From contig NZ_CP045492.1 of NCBI RefSeq assembly GCF_015500055.1, positions 1,560,501 to 1,624,500 of the forward strand: DNA of 64,000 nucleotides. The letters run 5' to 3'. Both the position numbers and the translations under genes were made by a program. The stretch is from Mesorhizobium sp. NBSH29 (GTDB lineage: Bacteria; Pseudomonadota; Alphaproteobacteria; Rhizobiales; Rhizobiaceae). Below, one piece after another: positions 58,615 through 64,000 of the stretch. A model generated the notes under the pieces. That model did not search any database. It was given only the letters and a program-made list of their open reading frames with translations, and had not been told where the DNA came from. Each line of letters starts with the position of its first letter. Position 1 is the first letter of the stretch.

Positions 58615-60105
58615 ATGCCACAGAGAAACGATACTGCCATCTGGTCGGGCCTGTTCAGGATTTCGGCCGATTCCGGCCAAACCCTGCAAGCGCAGATACG
58701 GCAGGCCATTGTCGCCGCCATCCTCGACCGGCAGATCGCCGCGTCGATGCCGCTGCCTTCATGCCGCATTCTGGCTGAAAAGCTCGGCGTGGCGCGTGGC
58801 ACCGTGGTGCTGGCGTTCCAGCAACTGGTCGACCAAGGCTTTTTGATCGCGCGCGAACGTCGCGGCCACTTCGTCAACCCTGAAGTACTGGCAACGCCAG
58901 CCAAGCCGGCGCAGAAGCCGGCCGACAACAGTGACCAGATCGACTGGAAATCGCGCCGCCGTATCAATGCATCCGATATGCCGCGCCCGCTGAAGCAGGA
59001 AAACTGGATCAAGTCTTCCTACCCGTTCGTTTATGGCCAGTTCGATCCGGGTCTGTTCCCGACGGCTGAGTGGCGTGAATGCAACCGCATGGCGCTGGCC
59101 GTGCTCGAAATCCGCAATTGGGCTGCGGACATGGTGGACCGCGATGATCCGTTGCTGATCGAGCAGATCCAGGCGCGTCTGTTGCCGCGTCGGGGCATTT
59201 TTGCCAATCCCGATGAGATCATCGTCACGCTGGGCGCCCAGAACGCGCTCTACATGCTGGCCACGCTGTTGATGAGCAAGGGCTCGAAAGTGGCGATGGA
59301 AGATCCCGGTTATCCGGATGCGCGCTCGATCTTCCGGCTGGCCGGCGCCGAGATCTGCCCGACCCCGGTCGATGAGCAGGGTATTGTCACCGACAAGATC
59401 CCCTCCGATGCGGGCTTTGCCTTCGTGACGCCCAGCCATCATTGCCCGACAATGGTGCCACTCAGCGCCGAACGCCGTCGCGACTTGCTGGCGCGTGCAA
59501 TCCGCAACAACCAGATCATCATCGAAGATGGTTATGACAGCCAGTTGCTCGACGAAGCGCCGCAACAGGCGCTCAAGAGCCTCGATCGCTCGGGCCGCGT
59601 CATCTATGTCGGCTCCATGTCGAAGACGTTGGCACCGGGCCTGCGGATTGGCTATATCGTGGCCTCTGCGGATTTGATCGCCGAGCTCCGCGCCTTGCGC
59701 CGTTTCATGCTGCGTCATCCGCCTGCAAACAACCAGCGCGCGGTGGCTCTGTTCCTCTCGCTCGGTCACCATGAGGCGCTGGTGCGCCGCATGTCGGCGG
59801 CCTTCGACGAACGCCGCAAAAGGCTGATCCATGCCATTTCAGCCTTCCTGCCAGAATGGCAGTCGACCGATTCCGCGGGCGGTACCTCGCTGTGGCTCGA
59901 GGGCCCGCGCGGCACCGACGCCCGCTCGTTGGCAGAAGCCGCCGCCTCAAGAAGCGTGATCATCGAGCCGGGTGATCGGTTCTTTGATGTGGAAAAGCCT
60001 TCGCCCTTCATGCGGCTTGGCATCTCCTCGATCGCGCTGCAGCACATTGAGCCCGGCATTCGGGAACTTGCGACCGCCGCCGGAAGGCGTCCTGCAGCCG
60101 CATAG
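58615..60105 (+). CDS. MocR-family (GntR HTH + aminotransferase-like) transcriptional regulator
   Basis: A 496-residue PLP-dependent regulator. ATG at 58615 follows GGAGGGG; the longer open frame lacks conserved sequence. The N-terminal GntR winged helix (about residues 20-90) includes LQAQIRQAIVAAIL, LPSCRILAEKLGVARGTVVL and QLVDQGFLIARERRGHFV. The C-terminal fold-type I aminotransferase-like domain has TLGAQNALYMLATLL near residue 205, EDPGYPDARSIFRLAGA and the PLP Lys in GSMSKTLAPGLRIGY near residue 342. It sits 176 bases upstream of the MttB-like gene and probably controls it. Confidence 0.9.
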   Translation: MPQRNDTAIWSGLFRISADSGQTLQAQIRQAIVAAILDRQIAASMPLPSCRILAEKLGVARGTVVLAFQQLVDQGFLIARERRGHFVNPEVLATPAKPAQKPADNSDQIDWKSRRRINASDMPRPLKQENWIKSSYPFVYGQFDPGLFPTAEWRECNRMALAVLEIRNWAADMVDRDDPLLIEQIQARLLPRRGIFANPDEIIVTLGAQNALYMLATLLMSKGSKVAMEDPGYPDARSIFRLAGAEICPTPVDEQGIVTDKIPSDAGFAFVTPSHHCPTMVPLSAERRRDLLARAIRNNQIIIEDGYDSQLLDEAPQQALKSLDRSGRVIYVGSMSKTLAPGLRIGYIVASADLIAELRALRRFMLRHPPANNQRAVALFLSLGHHEALVRRMSAAFDERRKRLIHAISAFLPEWQSTDSAGGTSLWLEGPRGTDARSLAEAAASRSVIIEPGDRFFDVEKPSPFMRLGISSIALQHIEPGIRELATAAGRRPAAA

Positions 60106-60142
60106 CGCTGGCCCAATCAGCCACTTCTCCATGCAAAAAAAC

Positions 60143-60171
60143 TGGTCCATCTGACTGAAACGGGTGGACCA
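60143..60171. promoter_or_regulatory. Candidate MocR operator upstream of the MttB-like gene
   Basis: TGGTCCA (60143-60149) and TGGACCA (60165-60171) form a perfect inverted repeat with a 15-base spacer (22 bases, about two helical turns, between arms' starts). The same heptamers occur upstream of the regulator gene itself. Confidence 0.6.
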
Positions 60172-60281
60172 AACAATGAGGCCAACTCGGCGGCATAGTC
60201 TCACGAATTGGGGCACGCGGAGCAGCAGCCGGGAGCAAAAATCCGGCGCAGAACCGCTTACATGGGAAGCGGATCTGGCTG

Positions 60282-61871
60282 ATGTCGGTCGTAGTGGAAC
60301 AATCAGAAGTCGTTATAGACAAGGCCTCGCGTCGATCAGGAGGACGGGATGCGCGCCGCGCCATGCGCGCTGCACCGCTGGCTGATGACGTCCGCCCCAT
60401 TCGTCCTGGCATGTCCGGTGGCAGGTACAAGGCATTGGGCCAGAGCGATCTGGAGCGCATCCACGAGGCGGTGCTCACGCTGCTTGAAACCGTAGGTTTT
60501 GCCAATGCTATCCCGAGCTGCATCGAGGCGCTGACACGCGTTGGCGCGATTTACAGCGAAGATGGCCGCATTCGGTTCCCGCGCGAACTGGTGATGTCCA
60601 CGGTCAGGAACGCAGCGCGGAACTTTACCTTGCACGGCCAGGACCCCAAACACGACATGCTGGTGCAGGGAACCCGCGTCCACTATGGAACGGCGGGTGC
60701 GGCGGTTCATGTCGTCGATGTCGAAAAACGCGAATACCGCGAATCCCTGCTGCAGGATATTTATGATGCTGCACGGCTGGTCGAAGGGCTCGACAACATC
60801 CACTTCTTCCAGCGACCGATGGTACCCCGTGATGTGCCTGACCCGCTCGAGATGGATTTCAACACGCTCTACGCCTGTGTGATGGGGACCACCAAACATG
60901 TAGGCACCTCATTCACGGTAGCTGAGAACGTCGCTCCGGCACTGGAGATGCTTTATGCGATTGCAGGCGGCGAGGAGAATTTCCGCGCCCGGCCTTTCGT
61001 ATCCAACTCCAACTGCTTTGTCGTGCCGCCCATGAAGTTTGCCGAGGACGCTTGTGGCGTGCTTGAGGCTTGTGTCGAGGGGGGCATTCCCATTCTGCTG
61101 CTTTCGGCAGGACAGGCAGGGGCAACCGCGCCTGCCGCCATTGCCGGCGCCGTGGTGCAGGCTACCGCCGAGGTGTTGGCAGGTCTGGTCTATGTCAATG
61201 CGCTGAAACCCGGCCATCCCGCGATATTCGGCACCTGGCCCTTCGTCTCCGATCTCAGGACAGGTGCCATGTCGGGCGGGTCTGCCGAGCAGGCACTCCT
61301 CAGTTCCGCCTGCGCCCAGATGGCCCAGTTCTACGACCTGCCGGGTGGCTCGGCCGCCGGCATGGCCGATTCCAAACTGCCCGACATCCAGTCCGGCTAC
61401 GAAAAGGGTATCACCAATGTCATGGCCGGCCTGTCGGGCCTCAATCTGGTCTATGAATCAGCCGGCATGCATGCCTCGCTGCTGGGCTTCTGCCTCGAAA
61501 GCCTGATCATCGACAATGACATGCTGGGCCAGTGCCTGCGCTGCGTGCGCGGCATCGAGGTGACCGATGCAGCTCTGTCCATCGATACCATCGCCGATGT
61601 ATGCATGAACGGACCCGGTCATTATCTCGGCAACGAACAGACGCTGAGGCTGATGCAGACCGAATATTTTTACCCGGCAGTCGCCGATCGCTACAGCCCC
61701 AAAGAATGGGGCGAAAGAGGAAAGCCTGACCTTTTGGGCAAGGCCATCGAGGAAAAGCGCAAAGTGCTCGCCAGCCGTTTTCCCCGCCACGTCCCGCGCG
61801 AAATCGATGACGCGCTGAGACACAAGTTTGGCGACCTGATCAAACTGCCGCGCAGCGGCATGGGCGGATAG
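60282..61871 (+). CDS. MttB-family trimethylamine/quaternary amine methyltransferase (no pyrrolysine codon)
   Basis: Methyltransferase-family protein of 529 residues related to trimethylamine methyltransferase MttB, but read through with no internal amber codon, so it belongs to the non-pyrrolysine branch that includes glycine betaine methyltransferases. The first 45 residues are a basic, variable leader. Family sequence begins near residue 50: LERIHEAVLTLLETVGF, then YGTAGAAVHVVD near residue 135, CEGGIPILLL-like segment VEGGIPILLLSAGQAGATAP near residue 268 and GGSAAGMADSKLPDIQSGYEKG near residue 358 (given in part: SAAGMADSKLPDIQSG). A corrinoid protein partner is expected; none is adjacent. 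Confidence 0.87.
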   Translation: MSVVVEQSEVVIDKASRRSGGRDARRAMRAAPLADDVRPIRPGMSGGRYKALGQSDLERIHEAVLTLLETVGFANAIPSCIEALTRVGAIYSEDGRIRFPRELVMSTVRNAARNFTLHGQDPKHDMLVQGTRVHYGTAGAAVHVVDVEKREYRESLLQDIYDAARLVEGLDNIHFFQRPMVPRDVPDPLEMDFNTLYACVMGTTKHVGTSFTVAENVAPALEMLYAIAGGEENFRARPFVSNSNCFVVPPMKFAEDACGVLEACVEGGIPILLLSAGQAGATAPAAIAGAVVQATAEVLAGLVYVNALKPGHPAIFGTWPFVSDLRTGAMSGGSAEQALLSSACAQMAQFYDLPGGSAAGMADSKLPDIQSGYEKGITNVMAGLSGLNLVYESAGMHASLLGFCLESLIIDNDMLGQCLRCVRGIEVTDAALSIDTIADVCMNGPGHYLGNEQTLRLMQTEYFYPAVADRYSPKEWGERGKPDLLGKAIEEKRKVLASRFPRHVPREIDDALRHKFGDLIKLPRSGMGG

Positions 61872-61896
61872 CTCAAGCGTAACCGAGGCGGACAAA

Positions 61897-62032
61897 CCCC
61901 CTCTCCGTCTCGCTGCGCTCGACACCTCTCCCCACTTTCGTGGGGCGAGGAAAAGGCCAATCGCCAGCGCTGTTTCCTCGCCCCCACGGGAGTGGGGGAG
62001 AGGTGCCGAGCGTAAGCGAGGCGGAGAGGGGG
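61897..62032. repeat. 136-bp intergenic palindromic repeat
   Basis: CCCCCTCTCC (61897-61906) pairs with GGAGAGGGGG (62023-62032), and imperfect pairing continues inward for about 38 bases per arm (CTCGCTGCGCTCG with CGAGCGTAAGCGAG, then ACCTCTCCCC with GGGGGAGAGGT). An inner pair CCCCACTTTCGTGGGG is itself a hairpin. Such short palindromic intergenic elements are multi-copy in rhizobial genomes. Only one copy is in this window. Confidence 0.75.
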
Positions 62033-62055
62033 TATCCTGACGGTCCGCCCTCTCG

Positions 62056-62454
62056 CTACTCCGCGCTCAGTCCATACTGCTCGACCACATCGGGATGAAC
62101 CAGCTTGGCATGAATGGCCAGCAGCACCAGTTGCGCATCAAGGCTGTCTTGCGCGTCGAGCGCGGCGGCGACCCGCGCCTCCACGTCTGCCAGCCTTTCC
62201 TCGCCGTTGGCCCCCGCGAAGGCATCAGGCCCGATTGCGCAGTAGGCAAACAGGCCGGCCAGCGGCAGGTAGCTGGCTTCCGCTGGCTTGTCTCCCAGAT
62301 GGTCCTTCATCAGATTGACGATGGTGAGCTTGACGCCTTCCGGCACCAACGCGGGATGCAGGTCGACAGCGCGCAGGGCGCTGTCGAGGGATTGCAGATC
62401 CTCCGACCGACCGAACCGGCCAAGAAACCCCAGTGATGATCGCCGTCTTGCCAT
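62056..62454 (-). CDS. Conserved-looking hypothetical protein
   Basis: A 132-residue protein read from ATG 62454 (an ATG at 62475 is possible). The sequence is helical and soluble: a basic start MARRRSSLGFLGRFGRS, then GVKLTIVNLMKDHLGDKPAE near residue 40 and a Leu/Ala-rich C-terminal half. I recognise no domain. It has codon use like its neighbours and lies between the palindromic repeat and the dehydratase gene, from which it is separated by about 50 bases, so co-transcription is possible. Confidence 0.6.
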   Translation of the reverse strand: MARRRSSLGFLGRFGRSEDLQSLDSALRAVDLHPALVPEGVKLTIVNLMKDHLGDKPAEASYLPLAGLFAYCAIGPDAFAGANGEERLADVEARVAAALDAQDSLDAQLVLLAIHAKLVHPDVVEQYGLSAE

Positions 62455-62506
62455 GCCATTCCCGTTTGTCTGCATCCAATAAACGGTTTCGGGGCTATGG
62501 CAAAGG

Positions 62507-64000
62507 TCAGTGATTGTCGCGTGGAATGCCCTTGGTCTGTGCGACGCGCTGATATTTGACCGCCGGCTCCAGCACCATGCCCTCGGCCAGTTGCCCAACC
62601 ATACCGCGCTGGATTTCCTGCCACGGCGTCTGGTGCTCGGCATAGGCAAAGCCGCCATTCCTGGCCAGCGTTTCGCGGCGCTCGGCCAGTTCCTCGTCAG
62701 AGATCAGGATGTCGGCCGAACCCTTTTTCAGGTCGATGCGCACACGGTCGCCAGTGCGCAGCAAGGCCAGTCCTCCGCCCACCGCAGCCTCAGGTGAAGC
62801 GTTGAGGATCGACGGCGAACCAGACGTGCCGGACTGGCGGCCATCACCAATGCAGGGCAGGGCATGGATGCCGCGCTTGATCAGCGCTGCCGGCGGCTGC
62901 ATGTTCACAACTTCCGCGCCGCCTGGATAACCAACCGGCCCGGTGCCGCGGATGAACAGGATCGTATGCTCATCAATGCCAAGCGCCGGGTCTTCGATGC
63001 GTGCGTGGTAATCTTCCGGCCCTTCAAACACCATGGCGGACCCCTCGAAAGCTTCCGGGTCTGCGGGGTTCGACAGATAGCGGCTGCGGAAGTCCGGCGA
63101 GATGACGCTGGTCTTCATGATGGCGCTGTCGAACAGATTGCCCCTCAGATTGAGGAAGCCTGCATGTTCTTTCAACGGTGCTGAGACAGGCAGGATGACT
63201 TGCGGATTGAGGTTCTCGACCTTGGCGCAGTTTTCGCCAATCGACCTGCCATTGACGGTTGCCGCATTCGGATGCGGCAACAGGTTCTCTTTCATCAATT
63301 CGGCAACCACCGCCGGCACACCGCCAGCATGATGATAATCTTCACCAAGATATTCGCCCGCTGGCTGAAGGTTGACCAGAAGCGGCACATGATGGCCGAT
63401 CTTCTGCCAGTCATCATTGTCCAGAGGCACACCAAGATGGCGCGCAATCGCGTTGAGATGGATGGGCGCATTGGTCGAGCCGCCTATGGCGGAGTTGACG
63501 ACAATCGCGTTTTCAAACGCCTCGCGCGTCATGATGTCGGATGGCTTGAGGTCTTCATGCACCATGCCGACGATGCGCTTGCCAGTCTCGTAGGAAATCT
63601 GCCCGCGCTCGCGGTACGGGGCGGGAATGGCGGCAGAGCCCGGCAACTGCATGCCGAGCGCCTCAGCCAGCGAGTTCATCGTCGTGGCAGTGCCCATCGT
63701 GTTGCAATAACCGACCGATGGAGCCGAGGAGGCCACAATATCCATGAATTCATCATAGGTAATTTCGCCGGCAGACAGCCGTTCGCGTGATTTCCACACG
63801 ATGGTGCCCGAACCGGTGCGCTCGCCACGGTGCCAGCCATTCAGCATGGGGCCGACAGACAGAGCAATGGCCGGAATGTTGACGGTGGCAGCCGCCATCA
63901 GCATGGCCGGTGTGGTCTTGTCGCAGCCAATGGTCAGCACCACGCCATCAAGCGGGTAGCCGTAGAGAACTTCGACAAGGCTGAGATAGGCAAGGTTGCG
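62507..64000 (-). CDS. IlvD/Edd-family dehydratase (sugar-acid dehydratase type), 5'-partial
   Basis: Fe-S dependent dehydratase. The frame is open to the right edge (upstream codons read [19 protein letters not shown]), so the N-terminus is outside the window; 497 residues are visible. Motifs: [19 protein letters not shown] (Fe-S Cys), [20 protein letters not shown] (Fe-S Cys), [20 protein letters not shown], and [20 protein letters not shown] near the C-terminus. The [14 protein letters not shown] and [12 protein letters not shown] blocks favour the sugar-acid dehydratases (arabonate/xylonate AraD/XylD type) over branched-chain IlvD. No neighbouring sugar genes are in the window to fix the substrate. 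Confidence 0.87.
   Translation of the reverse strand, partial: RNLAYLSLVEVLYGYPLDGVVLTIGCDKTTPAMLMAAATVNIPAIALSVGPMLNGWHRGERTGSGTIVWKSRERLSAGEITYDEFMDIVASSAPSVGYCNTMGTATTMNSLAEALGMQLPGSAAIPAPYRERGQISYETGKRIVGMVHEDLKPSDIMTREAFENAIVVNSAIGGSTNAPIHLNAIARHLGVPLDNDDWQKIGHHVPLLVNLQPAGEYLGEDYHHAGGVPAVVAELMKENLLPHPNAATVNGRSIGENCAKVENLNPQVILPVSAPLKEHAGFLNLRGNLFDSAIMKTSVISPDFRSRYLSNPADPEAFEGSAMVFEGPEDYHARIEDPALGIDEHTILFIRGTGPVGYPGGAEVVNMQPPAALIKRGIHALPCIGDGRQSGTSGSPSILNASPEAAVGGGLALLRTGDRVRIDLKKGSADILISDEELAERRETLARNGGFAYAEHQTPWQEIQRGMVGQLAEGMVLEPAVKYQRVAQTKGIPRDNH

Noticed and set aside
60282-61871. Pyrrolysine-type MttB
   Set aside because: There is no in-frame amber codon in the reading frame, so it belongs to the non-pyrrolysine branch.

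Overview
The window is GC-rich, densely packed bacterial chromosome. Gene content points to an alphaproteobacterium of the Hyphomicrobiales (Rhizobiales), probably near Phyllobacteriaceae or Rhizobiaceae: an aerobic-type cobalamin cluster with cobE, a sitABCD-type Mn/Fe transporter behind a Mur-like palindrome, ThuA-type genes, a MocR regulator beside a non-pyrrolysine MttB homologue, and intergenic palindromes like those of rhizobia. The genus is inferred from these features, not proven.

Left part (1-38.1 kb), ordinary chromosome. 1-7424: cobalamin synthesis (cobL, cobE, cobM, then cbiD on the other strand, cobA, cobB, cobS, cobT), mostly joined by ATGA overlaps. 7428-11014: sitABCD on the minus strand. 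11138-12526: a membrane class III nucleotide cyclase. 12876-18786: a BMP-type nucleoside/base ABC importer with a cytosine-deaminase-family hydrolase. 18885-29227: mixed metabolic genes (DMT transporter, TetR with an exported RidA, a K+ channel-like protein, a CoxG-like protein, a thuA/oxidoreductase/paaG operon, DUF2239, an acyl-CoA ligase with a histone-like N-terminal tail, DUF924). 29508-34805: a dipeptide/oligopeptide ABC importer (dppABCDF). 34957-37903: modABC with a short modE.

Middle (38.2-56.0 kb), a genomic island in a tRNA-Thr(CGT) gene. The last 17 bp before the tRNA CCA end (38168-38184) recur exactly at 56008-56024, giving an element of about 17.8 kb. It has a wrecked P4-type integrase, an IS6-family element, an IS3-family element that has cut off a regulator, and a cargo that reads as one secretion system: two large calcium-binding-repeat (RTX) glycoside hydrolases (a clan GH-A enzyme and a GH9 endoglucanase), a type I secretion ATPase and its HlyD-type adaptor, two Gfo/Idh/MocA oxidoreductases, and a nucleotide-sugar 4,6-dehydratase/aminotransferase pair. 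My reading is a horizontally acquired set for exporting beta-glucan-cleaving enzymes, possibly tied to a surface glycan. This is the most interesting part of the window.

Right part (56.0-64 kb), chromosome again: HAD phosphatase and pgi (minus strand), a MocR regulator with the MttB-like methyltransferase it probably controls (shared TGGTCCA half-sites in both upstream regions), an intergenic palindromic repeat, a small hypothetical gene, and an IlvD/Edd-family dehydratase (probably sugar-acid dehydratase) that runs off the right edge.
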